A stretch of DNA of 44,345 nucleotides from Actinobacteria bacterium UBA5975 (GTDB taxonomy: Bacteria; Actinomycetota; Actinomycetes; Nanopelagicales; Nanopelagicaceae), in assembly GCA_002430075.1 (NCBI GenBank), contig DJBN01000083.1, forward strand, positions 1-44,345, in the 5' to 3' direction. Below, piece after piece: positions 23,607-35,538 of this stretch. The translations under genes and the position numbers were made by a program. The stretch's first letter is position 1; each line of letters starts with the position of its first letter. The notes beneath the pieces are model-generated. The model was not told the origin of the DNA and ran no database searches. It saw nothing but the letters and a program-made list of their open reading frames with translations.

Positions 23607-24155
23607 ATGGAATACATCGTAATCGGCGCCATCGTACTTCTCGTAGTTTTTGCCATCGCTCAATACAACCGTCTCATTCGCCTTAACATCACAGTCGATG
23701 AAGCATTCGCACAAATTGAAGTCCAGCTCAAACGCCGTGCAGATTTGATACCTAATCTGGTCGAAACCGTTAAAGGATATGCACAACACGAACGGAGCAC
23801 CTTTGATGCTGTCGTTGCGGCGCGAGCTAAGTCAACGAGCGCATCGACAGTTGCCGATGTTGCAGCAGCAGATGGAGCGCTCACCAGCGCGTTGCGCGGT
23901 TTGCTTGCAGTTGCCGAGGCATACCCTGATCTAAAGGCATCATCAAACTTTCTCTCATTGCAAGAAGAACTTTCAACAACAGAAAATAAAGTTTCATTCT
24001 CCCGTCAGTTCTATAATGACAATGTTCGATCTCTTAATACAGCGGTTAAAACCATCCCCACAAGCTTCTTTGTGGGGCTTGCAAAGGTTGGCGCTCGTGA
24101 ATTCTATGAAGTTGAAAACCCGGAAGATCGCAACGTTCCAAACGTTAAGTTTTAA
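23607..24155 (+). CDS. lemA: LemA family protein
   Basis: 182 aa: one N-terminal membrane helix (about 3-20) then a long helical cytoplasmic bundle. YNRLIRLNITVDEAFAQIEVQLKRRADLIPNLVETVKGYAQHE is the family signature and FSRQFYNDNVRSLNTAVKTIPTSFFV the second conserved block. LemA proteins are often encoded beside HtpX or TPM-domain proteins, but their biochemical role is unsettled. Here the gene is 9 bases before htpX, so the pair probably forms one operon for membrane-protein quality control (inference). Confidence 0.93.
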   Translation: MEYIVIGAIVLLVVFAIAQYNRLIRLNITVDEAFAQIEVQLKRRADLIPNLVETVKGYAQHERSTFDAVVAARAKSTSASTVADVAAADGALTSALRGLLAVAEAYPDLKASSNFLSLQEELSTTENKVSFSRQFYNDNVRSLNTAVKTIPTSFFVGLAKVGAREFYEVENPEDRNVPNVKF

Positions 24156-24164
24156 TTAGCTTCA

Positions 24165-25091
24165 ATGGCCGAGAACAACTTCCGCACACTGCAATCTGCC
24201 AATAAGGGCAAGACCTATTTTCTTCTTGCCTCCATGGGTTTACTGACATGGCTTGTTGCATATGCGGCGCTGACTTACTTTGGCGCGGGGACTGCTTCAA
24301 CGATTGTGCCGCTGGCAGTTGGCTTTGCACTTATTGGCGTGTGGGGTTCGTATTACGGTTCGGATAAATTGGTTCTGACTATGACAGGTGCCAAATTGAT
24401 TCAGCGCGAAGACGCTCCAGAACTTTTTAATGTGATTGAAGAAGTGGTAATTGCAAGCGGGCTACCTATGCCTAAAGTTGCCATCGTTGAAGATACCGCC
24501 CCCAATGCATTTGCCACGGGGCGTAACCCAGAGCACGCGTTGATTGCATTTACCACCCGCATGCTTGAGGTAATGGATCGTGATGAACTTCAGGGAGTCA
24601 TCGCTCACGAGTTATCGCATGTGGCCAACCGTGACACTTTAGTTTCTGCCGTAGCTGCAACAACAGCGGGCGCAATTGCAATTCTTAGCGATTTTCTTAC
24701 TCGCATGATGTTTTTTGGTGGCGGCAGAGATAGAAATCGTGGCGGTAATGGAAATCCTCTGGCGCTCGTTTTCTCGCTTGTTATTCTGATACTTGCTCCA
24801 CTTGCGGCACTTCTTTTAAAATCAGCTATCTCACGTAAGCGCGAGGCTCTTGCTGATGCTACCGCTGTCTCCTTCACCCGAAATCCTGCTGGACTTCGCA
24901 AGGCGCTAGAAGTACTTGCCGCAGATACAACTGTTGTGCGCCAAAAATCAAATGCTGTGGCACATATTTGGATTGAGTCTCCACTAGATTCGACTTCGGT
25001 TTCAAAGCTATTTAGTACCCATCCGCCTATTCAAGAGCGAATCGCAACTCTGCGGGCAATGGAATCCTTGGGGCCTTCAGCCGGTAATTAA
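24165..25091 (+). CDS. htpX: HtpX-like membrane zinc metalloprotease (M48)
   Basis: 308 aa with two N-terminal helices (about 20-65), the zinc-binding HELSH in GVIAHELSHVANRDT, two more helices after it, and the third ligand Glu in SRKREALADATAV. The STHPPIQERIATLR ending is typical. HtpX degrades misfolded membrane proteins. It directly follows lemA and overlaps the convergent histidine-kinase stop by four bases, leaving no room for a terminator between the two transcripts. Confidence 0.95.
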   Translation: MAENNFRTLQSANKGKTYFLLASMGLLTWLVAYAALTYFGAGTASTIVPLAVGFALIGVWGSYYGSDKLVLTMTGAKLIQREDAPELFNVIEEVVIASGLPMPKVAIVEDTAPNAFATGRNPEHALIAFTTRMLEVMDRDELQGVIAHELSHVANRDTLVSAVAATTAGAIAILSDFLTRMMFFGGGRDRNRGGNGNPLALVFSLVILILAPLAALLLKSAISRKREALADATAVSFTRNPAGLRKALEVLAADTTVVRQKSNAVAHIWIESPLDSTSVSKLFSTHPPIQERIATLRAMESLGPSAGN

Positions 25092-26533
25092 CTCTCTCGG
25101 CGAGGGAAGGTAAGGGTAAATAGAGCACCTGTTCCGAGCTCCGAGCTCACCGAAACGTTACCGCCGTGGGCTCTCATCACCGCATCAACAATAGATAAAC
25201 CAAGCCCACTTCCATCTTCACCTTTGCGCACGCGAGAAGAATCCGCGCGGAAGAAACGTTCAAATATTTTCTCTTGGTCATCTTTGCTAATTCCAGGGCC
25301 GCTATCTGCAACAGTAATCGAGACGGAAGCATCGTCTGCTGAAACGGAAACGTTGATCTGAGTTCCTTCAGGTGTATGCGCGCGCGCGTTTGCTAAGAGA
25401 TTTGCAACAACTTGATGAATACGGGCAGCATCTCCCAGCATAAAGACTTCATCATCAGGCAGATCAAGAGTTATAGGGTGCTCCGAACTTACAACACGGG
25501 CAGAGCTAACCGCTTCCTTAACAACATCGTTGATATCTACTGGCTTCGATTCCATTTCACGCGCCTGGTCCATACGAGTAAGCAGCAGTAAATCTTCAAC
25601 AAGTGAGCCCATACGTTTCGATTCATTTTCAATTCTCCCTAAAAGCGCAGAAGTTTCAGCGCCCTCAACCACCGCTCCCTGTCGATGCAATTCAGAGAAA
25701 CCACGAATCGCGGTAATGGGAGTTCGAAGCTCGTGGGATGCATCGGCAACAAAACGACGCAATCGAACTTCGCTCTCGGTTCGAGCTTGAAAGGCGGTCT
25801 CAATCTTTGCAAGCATGGCGTTAAGTGATGTGATTAAGCGGCCAACTTCAGTTGAAGGTTCAGCATCCGGCATACGTGCTGACAAATTTCCGGCAGCAAT
25901 ATCTTCGGCGGTCTTTTCCACATCCTCAAGGGGACGCAAACTAATTCGAATTACAGTTCGAGCAGCTGCAGCAATTAAGAGAAGTAAGACAAGTCCTATT
26001 AACCTAAATAACCAACCTAATTTATCTAACGTATTATCAAGTTCATTTAAGGATTGTGCTGCAACAACAATTCCTGTGTTTTTTGGGAGCACATGGGCAA
26101 TAACTCTAAAAGCGACATGGTCTGCACCAAATGTAAATGGTTCTTCGCCGTGTAGTGCAATCTCCTTGGGTGTTACACCTTCCAGATAATCCCTTATTTG
26201 TGCGCTACTGAGATCCCCACCGATATCCCCAATAATTTTCCCGTTGGGATCAAGGAGAGTCACCGATGCTGATGTAGGAATCCTCTGCAGCGGTGCAGGG
26301 ATGGCGTCCCGGTGATCGTCATCATCTTCTCGGCGCGCGATACCTGACTGCAGGATTTGTGGAATTGTTCCACCAGCGATTGCTCGTAGCTGATCATCAA
26401 TCTGGGATGTTAGATAGCTTTTAAGAAGGCTCTGAGTCACCACACTTGAAACCAGGAAACCTAGCCCAGTCAGTATCAGCACGCCCAGCACTAAGCGGGC
26501 CCGTAGGCTCCAATTACGAAATGGTGACGACAT
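25088..26533 (-). CDS. Sensor histidine kinase, MprB-like
   Basis: 481-aa membrane kinase. TM1 is at about 13-33, an extracytoplasmic sensor at 40-170 with an acidic stretch REDDDDHRD (68-75), TM2 at about 173-197 and HAMP at 195-250. The HisKA domain has phospho-acceptor H267 in DASHELRTP. The HATPase domain has an N box (LLANARAHTPEG), G1 DSGPGIS, F box FERFFR and G2 GSGLGLSIV. It lies 5 bases after its response regulator gene. The architecture resembles MprB, an envelope-stress sensor, but orthology is not proven and the stimulus is unknown. Confidence 0.92.
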   Translation of the reverse strand: MSSPFRNWSLRARLVLGVLILTGLGFLVSSVVTQSLLKSYLTSQIDDQLRAIAGGTIPQILQSGIARREDDDDHRDAIPAPLQRIPTSASVTLLDPNGKIIGDIGGDLSSAQIRDYLEGVTPKEIALHGEEPFTFGADHVAFRVIAHVLPKNTGIVVAAQSLNELDNTLDKLGWLFRLIGLVLLLLIAAAARTVIRISLRPLEDVEKTAEDIAAGNLSARMPDAEPSTEVGRLITSLNAMLAKIETAFQARTESEVRLRRFVADASHELRTPITAIRGFSELHRQGAVVEGAETSALLGRIENESKRMGSLVEDLLLLTRMDQAREMESKPVDINDVVKEAVSSARVVSSEHPITLDLPDDEVFMLGDAARIHQVVANLLANARAHTPEGTQINVSVSADDASVSITVADSGPGISKDDQEKIFERFFRADSSRVRKGEDGSGLGLSIVDAVMRAHGGNVSVSSELGTGALFTLTFPRRES

Positions 26534-26538
26534 AGAAG

Positions 26539-27249
26539 CTACTTTACAGGCGGCAATCTGAGTCGATAGCCAACACCTCGCACTGTATGAATCAAAGCGG
26601 GTTCGTAAATATCAATCTTCTTACGTAGATACGAAATATATGTTTCGACAATTCCCGCATCTCCGCCGAAGTCGTAATCCCAGACATGATCAAGAATCTG
26701 CGCCTTTGAAATAACTCGATCAGCATTGATTAGGAGGTAGCGCATTAATGTAAATTCAGTAGGAGATAGTTCAATCAATATTCCTGCGCGATGGACTTCG
26801 TGTGTTGCTTCGTTGAGTTCAAGATCTGCAAATCGAATCTTCTCATCATCTGTATTCTGTTCAACAACACCGATTCGACGAAGGAGTGCACGTAATCGTG
26901 CGACTAACTCTTCAAGACTAAATGGCTTTGTCATGTAATCATCGCCACCAATTGTTAAACCCTGCACCTTATCTTTCATCTCATCTTTAGCAGAGAGAAA
27001 GAGAACACCAACTTCAATTCCTTCATTACGAATCTGGCGACAGACTTCAAATCCATCAAGATCTGGCAACATAACATCGAGAATCATTGCGTGAGGCTTA
27101 AACTCTTCAGCGATTGTTAGCGCTTGCGAACCTGTCGCTGCAGTTCGCACATCAAAACCGACAAACTTCAAACTCGTTGCAATGAGATCACTAATACTTG
27201 ATTCGTCATCGACGACGAGAATGCGCTGGCCTGCTGTTTCAGTTGTCAT
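26539..27249 (-). CDS. OmpR/PhoB-family response regulator, MprA-like
   Basis: 236 aa. The receiver domain (about 9-120) has the acidic pair at 14-15, phospho-acceptor D58 in MILDVMLPDLDG and the switch lysine in YMTKPFS. The winged-helix DNA-binding domain (about 135-232) ends VETYISYLRKKID...IHTVRGVGYRLR. It is first of a two-gene operon with the kinase. GAGGAGG eight bases upstream of ATG 27249 indicates SD-dependent translation. The gene diverges from gyrB across a 304-base regulatory gap. Confidence 0.95.
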   Translation of the reverse strand: MTTETAGQRILVVDDESSISDLIATSLKFVGFDVRTAATGSQALTIAEEFKPHAMILDVMLPDLDGFEVCRQIRNEGIEVGVLFLSAKDEMKDKVQGLTIGGDDYMTKPFSLEELVARLRALLRRIGVVEQNTDDEKIRFADLELNEATHEVHRAGILIELSPTEFTLMRYLLINADRVISKAQILDHVWDYDFGGDAGIVETYISYLRKKIDIYEPALIHTVRGVGYRLRLPPVK

Positions 27250-27424
27250 AGCTGTAGCCTCCTCGTACTACCTGTGACTTTGCTGAGATTCTGCAGGTAT
27301 TCGCCAGAGGGATGTATGACGCTGAACTACAGGCCTGTAACTCCACCCACAATGGGGATAAACCCTGTGGAGAGAGCCATTTTCCCAACCCTTTTAAATA
27401 GGAACCCTCACCCCATCGCCGAAC

Positions 27425-29514
<2,090 letters not shown>

Positions 29515-29515
<1 letters not shown>

Positions 29516-32028
29516 TGGCTATCGACGATACAACTCCGACCGATCAAGGTTCTGAAGAAGTAACTTTCGATCGCATCGAAAAGGTAGATCTTCAAGTTGA
29601 AATGGCTCGAAGCTATTTAGACTATGCAATGTCAGTTATCGTCGGTCGCGCTCTGCCTGATGTACGCGATGGCCTTAAGCCAGTTCACCGTCGCGTTCTC
29701 TATGCAATGTACGACGCTGGGTATCGCCCAGATAAGGGCTATTACAAATCTTCTCGTATCGTCGGTGATGTCATGGGTAATTACCACCCACATGGTGACA
29801 CCGCGATCTATGACACCGTTGTTCGTTTAGCTCAACCGTGGTCACTGCGTTATCCATTAGTTGATGGCAATGGAAATTTTGGTTCTCCTGGCAATGATCC
29901 AGCTGCTGCAATGCGTTATACAGAGGCTCGTTTAGCCCCAATCGCCATGGAGATGATGCGCGATATTGATGAAGATACCGTCAACTTTTCTCCCAACTAC
30001 GACGGTCGCTCCCAAGAGCCAGATGTACTGCCATCACGCTTTCCAAACCTTTTAGTTAACGGCTCTGCAGGAATTGCTGTCGGTATGGCTACAAATATTC
30101 CACCTCACAACTTACGTGAAATCGGCGAAGCAGTTATTTACTCACTCGAGCACCCAGATATGCCGGCTGCAGATTTACTTAACCACCTTCTTACAGTTGT
30201 GAAAGGCCCAGACTTTCCCACCAAGGCTCTTATCGTTGGTCGAGGCGGCATTGAAGATGCCTATCGCACAGGACGCGGATCAATCACTATGCGCGCAATC
30301 GTTAACGTTGAAGAGATCAATAAGCGCACATGCCTGGTTGTCACCGAACTCCCATACCAAGTTAACCCAGATAACTTAGCTCTTAAAATCGCTGAGCTTG
30401 TCAAAGATGGCAAAATCAAGGGCATCGCCGATGTTCGCGATGAAGGTAACGAACGTCTTGGCCAACGCCTTGTCGTAGTCCTACAAAACTCTGCAATTCC
30501 AAAGGTAATCCTTAATAATCTTTATAAGCAGACCCAGCTGCAAGATACCTTCGGCGCAAATATGTTGGCCCTTGTCGATGGCGTTCCACGCACCTTGCGC
30601 CTTGATGAATTTATTAAGTACTACATCGAACATCAAGTTGAAGTAATCGTTCGACGTACCAAATTCCGCCTTGTCGAAAAAGAGAAGCGTGCACATATTT
30701 TGAAGGGTTACCTCAAGGCTCTCGATGCTCTCGATGCTGTGATTGCCCTGATCCGTGCATCGAAGACTCCTGAAGAAGCTCGTACAGGTTTGATGAAGTT
30801 ACTTGACGTTGATGAGATTCAGGCAAATGCAATCCTTGATATGCAGTTGCGTCGTATTGCAGCTCTTGAGCGACAGAAGATTAATGATGAATATGAAGGT
30901 TTGATGGCCGACATCATCGGGCTCCATTCAATTCTTGCCTCAGAGGCGAAGCAACGCGAAATCATCAAGACGGAGCTTTCAGATTTGATTGCTAAGTACG
31001 GAGATGAGCGCCGCACACAGCTCGTGGCCAGCGAAGGCGATTTCTCTGCCGAAGATTTGATTCCAGATCAAGATGCAGTGGTCACTATTACTCGCGGCGG
31101 ATATTCAAAGCGCACCAGTGCCGATCTCTATAAATCGCAGCGTCGAGGCGGTCGTGGAGTAAAAGGCGCAGCCCTCAAGCAAGATGATGTAGTTGACCAT
31201 TTCTTCGTAGCTTCTACTCACGATTGGTTGCTCTTCTTCACCAACCAAGGCCGCGTCTATCGCGCAAAGGTGCACGAGCTTCCAGATGCGGGCCGAGATG
31301 CTCGTGGACAACATGTTGCAAATTTGATGGCCTTTAAACCAGAGGAAAAAATTGCACAGGTACTTTCTTTTAAGGATTACAACGCAGCGCCATTCTTAGT
31401 TCTAGCGACCAAGGGTGGGCTAGTTAAAAAAACTCCACTCGGTGAATACGATTCACCACGCACAGGTGGGCTTATTGCAATTTCACTCAAACCTGGAGAT
31501 GAAGTTGTATCAGCATCCCTTATCCGCAATGCAGATGAACTTCTTTTGGTTTCTAAAAAGGGGATGTCTCTTAGATTTGTAACTGATGATGAATCCCTTC
31601 GTTCCATGGGGCGTTCAACTTCCGGGGTCATCGGAATGAAGTTCCGCGAGGGCGATGAACTCTTAACAATGGCTCGCGTTAATGCTGCAACATCCGAAGG
31701 AGCATTTGTATTTACGGCAACTGATGGTGGTTACGGCAAGAAGACTCCGATTGATGAATATCGACTACAAGGTCGCGGTGGAATTGGAATTAAAGCCGCG
31801 AAGATCGATGAAGAATCTCGTGGCACATTGGTATCAGCACTCGTACTTTCAGATAGCGATGAAATTTTGGCAATCACATCTGCAGGAACTGTTATGCGTA
31901 CACCTGCGGCGGAAGTCCGCCAAACTGGCCGCGACTCAATGGGTGTGCGCCTGGTCAACCTCGATGAAGGCGCGACCCTTTTATCTGTAACCCGCAACAG
32001 CGAAGGTGAGATTTCCGAGCAAAAGTAG
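29515..32028 (+). CDS. gyrA: DNA gyrase subunit A
   Basis: DNA-cutting and rejoining subunit, 837 aa. The catalytic tyrosine is Y135 in [10 protein letters not shown]. The quinolone-resistance region reads [10 protein letters not shown] (91-100): Thr96 at the E. coli Ser83 position and Asp100 at Asp87. The C-terminal beta-pinwheel contains the GyrA box QRRGGRG, which marks gyrase rather than topoisomerase IV. No intein is present. It overlaps gyrB by one base. The usual actinobacterial DUF3566 gene between gyrA and the tRNAs is missing; a tRNA promoter follows directly. Confidence 0.97.
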
Positions 32029-32062
32029 TAAGGTTCACGCCTGTAGTTATGGCAAAGCCGTT

Positions 32063-32091
32063 TTGGCTCCTTGATGAATTTCAAGTAACCT
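32063..32091 (+). promoter_or_regulatory. Promoter of the tRNA-Ile/tRNA-Ala operon
   Basis: TTGGCT (32063-32068), a 17-base spacer and TAACCT (32086-32091) form the best-spaced promoter in the window. The tRNA-Ile 5' end is 33 bases further, leaving a leader of about 26 bases for RNase P removal. Confidence 0.65.
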
Positions 32092-32124
32092 TGCGCTTCT
32101 GCACACGCACGAAAGTTCGTTTGC

Positions 32125-32199
32125 GGGCCCATAGCTCAGCCTGGTTAGAGCGCTTCCCTGATAAGGAAGAGGTCGGTGGTTCAAGTCCACCTGGGCCCA
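32125..32199 (+). tRNA. tRNA-Ile (anticodon GAT)
   Basis: Acceptor stem GGGCCCA / TGGGCCC with A discriminator; anticodon stem CTTCC / GGAAG around CTGATAA, giving GAT; T arm GTGG-TTCAAGT-CCAC. CCA is not encoded. It sits after gyrA and before tRNA-Ala, the conserved actinobacterial order. Confidence 0.96.
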
Positions 32200-32212
32200 C
32201 CCGTTCTAATAC

Positions 32213-32285
32213 GGGGACCTAGCTCAATTGGTAGAGCACCGCCTTTGCAAGGCGGGGGTTAGGGGTTCGATTCCCCTGGTCTCCA
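32213..32285 (+). tRNA. tRNA-Ala (anticodon TGC)
   Basis: Acceptor GGGGACC / GGTCTCC (one G-U), anticodon stem CCGCC / GGCGG around TTTGCAA, giving TGC; T arm AGGGG-TTCGATT-CCCCT. CCA is not encoded. It is 13 bases after tRNA-Ile and is followed by a terminator. Confidence 0.96.
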
Positions 32286-32292
32286 CTCAAAT

Positions 32293-32317
32293 CCCGTCAT
32301 TCGTGGCGGGTTTTTTT
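32293..32317 (+). terminator. Intrinsic terminator after tRNA-Ala
   Basis: CCCGTCA-TTCG-TGGCGGG is a 7-bp stem (one G-U) closed by a TTCG tetraloop and followed by seven T residues, a textbook rho-independent terminator. Confidence 0.9.
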
Positions 32318-32340
32318 ATCTAGCATCGATTGGAAATCAC

Positions 32341-32853
32341 ATGACATCAACAGCAACTCTGCACACAACTCTCGGCGATATTGTCATCGAGCTCTTTCCT
32401 AATCAGGCACCAAAGACTGTAGAAAATTTCGTTGGTCTTGCAACAGGTGCGAAAGAGTGGACTGATCCACGCACAGGTAAGAAATCAAATGAAAATCTTT
32501 ATGATGGAACAGTCTTTCACCGCGTTATCAGCGGGTTTATGATTCAGGGCGGAGACCCACTTGGTCAGGGAACTGGCGGACCTGGTTTTCAATTCGCAGA
32601 TGAATTCCACGGCGAACTTCAATTTGATCGCCCCTACATCCTTGCTATGGCTAACTCAGGCCCTGGAACAAATGGTTCACAGTTCTTTATTACTGTCGCA
32701 CCAACAGCATGGCTTAACCGCAAGCACACAATCTTTGGTGAAGTAAAAGATGCAGCATCACAAGCTGTCGTCGACAAGATTGGTTCAACACCTACTGGCG
32801 CACAGGATCGCCCAGTAACACCTGTTGTAATCAATAGCGTCACAATCGCCTAA
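32341..32853 (+). CDS. ppiA: Cyclophilin-type peptidyl-prolyl cis-trans isomerase
   Basis: 170-aa cytosolic cyclophilin, no signal peptide. The catalytic-site blocks are present: FHRVISGFMIQGGD (active-site Arg with Phe/Met), ANSGPGTNGSQFFITVAPTAWLNRKHTIFGEV. It catalyses proline isomerisation in folding. Position after gyrA and the tRNA-Ile/Ala pair and before a rhomboid is the same as ppiA (Rv0009) in M. tuberculosis. It lies 23 bases after the tRNA terminator, with no strong Shine-Dalgarno. Confidence 0.95.
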   Translation: MTSTATLHTTLGDIVIELFPNQAPKTVENFVGLATGAKEWTDPRTGKKSNENLYDGTVFHRVISGFMIQGGDPLGQGTGGPGFQFADEFHGELQFDRPYILAMANSGPGTNGSQFFITVAPTAWLNRKHTIFGEVKDAASQAVVDKIGSTPTGAQDRPVTPVVINSVTIA

Positions 32854-32866
32854 TACATCCAGGCGC

Positions 32867-33415
32867 ATGAAGAAGCGTTCTACAGTACTTACGCTGATAA
32901 CGGTCATCTGTGCCTTTTATCTCTGGGAACTCGTTGATTCTGGAATTATCGGAACCTTTGCTCTATACGGGATAGATCTCTTAAAGGTAACTAACGAGTG
33001 GTACCGACTCATAACTGTGGCCCTGATTCACAACAATTCCAGCACGATACCGATCCATTTAGCCTTCAATATGATTGCGCTGCACTCTCTTGGCACTCCC
33101 ATCGAGAATTACTTGGGCCGTGCAAAGTTCTTAACCATTTTCTTTGTATCCCTAATCGGTGCCTCAATCTATTCAGCGATGAACCTTGGCTATAGCGGTT
33201 ATTCAATAGGCGCATCAGGTGCTGTCTTTGGCCTCTTCGGCGCCTGGATTATCATCGGTCGCAAGATTGGCGTTGAGATCAAAAGCACCTTAGTCATTGT
33301 CGGCATCAACTTTGCACTTGGTTTTACTATTGGCGGAGTCGATTGGCGCGCTCACCTCGGTGGTCTTATCACTGGCGCATTAATCACTAAATTACTTTTA
33401 CAAATACAGAAGTAA
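32867..33415 (+). CDS. Rhomboid-family intramembrane serine protease
   Basis: 182 aa with about six membrane helices. Catalytic serine S117 lies in GYSIGASGAVFGLFGAW (GxSG) and the second residue of the dyad, H163, in DWRAHLGGLITGALI. The extracytoplasmic loop-1 WYRLITVALIHNN and the HLAFNMIALHSLG helix are typical. It would cleave single-span membrane proteins; the substrate is unknown. It is 13 bases after ppiA, probably in one transcript. Confidence 0.93.
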   Translation: MKKRSTVLTLITVICAFYLWELVDSGIIGTFALYGIDLLKVTNEWYRLITVALIHNNSSTIPIHLAFNMIALHSLGTPIENYLGRAKFLTIFFVSLIGASIYSAMNLGYSGYSIGASGAVFGLFGAWIIIGRKIGVEIKSTLVIVGINFALGFTIGGVDWRAHLGGLITGALITKLLLQIQK

Positions 33416-33426
33416 TTGAAGAGACG

Positions 33427-33458
33427 AAACTCTAGGCGCGATTGTTAGCGCCGAGTTT
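33427..33458. terminator. Bidirectional terminator-like hairpin between rhomboid and EtfD-like genes
   Basis: AAACTC...GAGTTT (6 bp) continues into GGCGC-N8-GCGCC (5 bp) with a two-base bulge. It sits in the 55-base gap between convergent genes and ends in TTT on both strands. Confidence 0.55.
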
Positions 33459-33470
33459 GCATCCCGAGGA

Positions 33471-35510
33471 TTATTGGATTGATTTAACACTCCGTAAAAG
33501 AATCTGAGCAACATCAAGTACTTCGACATCAGACTGCCGAGCGACCATTCCGTCACCAACCATGATGCGGCAGAAGGGACAAGCCACGGCTACTTCCTGA
33601 GCTCCTGTATCGATTGCTTCATCAACGCGATTGAGGTTGATGCGAGTACCAATCTTCTCTTCCATCCACATGCGGCCTCCGCCACCACCACAACAGAAGG
33701 AGCGCTCTTTGTTCCGCGGCATTTCCTCCACGTCACAACCACTTGCTTCAAGGAGTTCGCGTGGAGGTGCATAGATCTGATTGTGACGGCCAAGATAGCA
33801 AGGGTCGTGATAGGTCAGTTTCTTATCTGACTTATGGGGGCTTGGCTTAAGACGACCCTCTTTAATCAAGGTGTTGAGAAGTTGTGTGTGGTGGAGCATT
33901 TGTAGCTCGTAACCACTCTGTGCGTAATCCTTGCCGATTGTTGTAAAGCAGTGAGGGCAGGTAACGACAACCTTCTTAACTCCACGATTACCGAATGTCT
34001 CTTTAAAAGTTTCAATATTTTCAGCTGCAAGAATTTGATAAAGGAATTCATTTCCAGAACGACGCGCTGGATCTCCTGTACATGTCTCGCGCTTTCCAAG
34101 GACGGCAAAGTTGACTCCTGCCATGTGCAGAAGTTCAGCAACTGCCTTCGTTGTTTTCTTGGCGCGTTCTTCATATGCGCCAGCGCAACCAACCCAGAAA
34201 AGATATTCAACTTCTTCAGGAAGCTCACCGCTGACAATGCGAACCGGGAAGTCGCATTCAGCGATCCAGCCTTCTCGATCTTGCTTATTGGCACCCCATG
34301 GGTTTCCTGCCTTTTCCAGATTACGGAAAGTCCCACCAAGTTCGGTTGGAAATTCTGACTCAACAAGTACTTGAAAACGGCGCATATTAACGATGTGATC
34401 CACGTGCTCGATATCGACCGGGCATTCCTCAACACAGGCGCCGCATGATGTGCAGGACCAGAGAACATCCAATGAGATCGGTGCATTCTCGCCCACCAAA
34501 TTTTCCGTATCCACAACCTTTGACATCGCATGATCACGCATAGCCATAATCAGTAACTTCGGAGATAGCGGCTTATCTGTATGCCAAGCAGGGCATTGAG
34601 ACTGACAACGACCACACTCGGTGCAACTGGTCATATCGAGCAGCCCCTTCCACGAAATATCTCCTCGTGTACCAAGACCAAAGACATCATCTTCTGCAGG
34701 ATCTTCGAAGTTAACTGGTGCACCCTTAGAGAGCATTTCAGGTAGAGCACCAAGAGCCGGCTGGTCGATATTTCGTTTGTAATAAATATTGAAGAAAGCT
34801 AAGAATCGGTGCCACGCGATACCCATCGTCAGGTTTGAAGCAATAACAATAAACCAAGCCATCGATACAACTATTTTTACAGTAGCAACAATGACAATTG
34901 CATTTTGAATAGCTGCGGCAGATAGAGAGTTAAATGCAAGAACTGCCGGCCAAGAAATTGCGTAGTGCCAATTCCATTCGCTTTCACCAGCTAGTGCACC
35001 TTCTAATCCGCGAAGTGCAAAGACTGCGAAGACGACTGCGAGAATGGTTGCTTCAATGTAGTAAGCCTTTCCCATTCCGGATCCACTGAAACGGTTGCTC
35101 TTTCGAAAGCGAGTCACCTGGCGAATACCGATAAGAGTCACGATGGAAATTCCAGTTAGTGCTGCAATTACTTCTGCAAAAAGTTCGTATCCAACGAAAT
35201 GGCCAATGATGGGAAGTGCGAAATCAGGGCTAATGACCTGACCGTAAGCAGTAATCAGTGTGCCAAAGAGGGCTCCGAAACCAATCATCACAAACCAGTG
35301 AGCAATCCCTGTGCCAGTGAAGTTGAGCATCTTGGTATGTCCAAGTACCTCTTTAAACATATTTGCTAACCGCGCGGATTTATTACCACTGCGCGTTGGA
35401 TCCGGCTGCTGTTTCTTATAAATCGCAACAAGCTGCCGTACTCGAACCGTCAGGAGTACTAATGCAAGTACAGTGATGAGGTAGGAAATGCCTGCTAGCG
35501 CTAACGTCAT
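33471..35510 (-). CDS. etfD: Membrane Fe-S oxidoreductase, EtfD-like (HdrD/CCG family)
   Basis: 679 aa. About five or six membrane helices (5-225) resemble the heme-binding NarI/HdrE-type domain. Two [4Fe-4S] motifs follow, C296-C299-C302-C306 and C353-C356-C359-C363. Two cysteine-rich CCG-type domains come after (WVGCAGAYEERA; HDPCYLGRHN...FCCGGGGG). Members such as M. tuberculosis Rv0338c (EtfD) take electrons from electron-transfer flavoprotein and reduce menaquinone during fatty-acid oxidation. A FadE5-like acyl-CoA dehydrogenase is encoded at 21052-22878, supporting that role; etfAB are not in the window. It is shorter than Rv0338c. Confidence 0.85.
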   Translation of the reverse strand: MTLALAGISYLITVLALVLLTVRVRQLVAIYKKQQPDPTRSGNKSARLANMFKEVLGHTKMLNFTGTGIAHWFVMIGFGALFGTLITAYGQVISPDFALPIIGHFVGYELFAEVIAALTGISIVTLIGIRQVTRFRKSNRFSGSGMGKAYYIEATILAVVFAVFALRGLEGALAGESEWNWHYAISWPAVLAFNSLSAAAIQNAIVIVATVKIVVSMAWFIVIASNLTMGIAWHRFLAFFNIYYKRNIDQPALGALPEMLSKGAPVNFEDPAEDDVFGLGTRGDISWKGLLDMTSCTECGRCQSQCPAWHTDKPLSPKLLIMAMRDHAMSKVVDTENLVGENAPISLDVLWSCTSCGACVEECPVDIEHVDHIVNMRRFQVLVESEFPTELGGTFRNLEKAGNPWGANKQDREGWIAECDFPVRIVSGELPEEVEYLFWVGCAGAYEERAKKTTKAVAELLHMAGVNFAVLGKRETCTGDPARRSGNEFLYQILAAENIETFKETFGNRGVKKVVVTCPHCFTTIGKDYAQSGYELQMLHHTQLLNTLIKEGRLKPSPHKSDKKLTYHDPCYLGRHNQIYAPPRELLEASGCDVEEMPRNKERSFCCGGGGGRMWMEEKIGTRINLNRVDEAIDTGAQEVAVACPFCRIMVGDGMVARQSDVEVLDVAQILLRSVKSIQ

Positions 35511-35538
35511 GAACGCTAGGGTAATCGCTAAGAGTTAA

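Noticed and set aside
27353..27361. Second DnaA-box cluster upstream of gyrB
   Set aside because: Only one inverted 9-mer with one mismatch is present, which is expected by chance.
33866..34537. 223-codon open frame antisense to the EtfD-like gene, and similar long antisense frames at 10296-10802 and 41987-42427
   Set aside because: They lie wholly inside well-supported genes, have no recognisable domain and show repetitive shadow composition; the sense genes explain the sequence.
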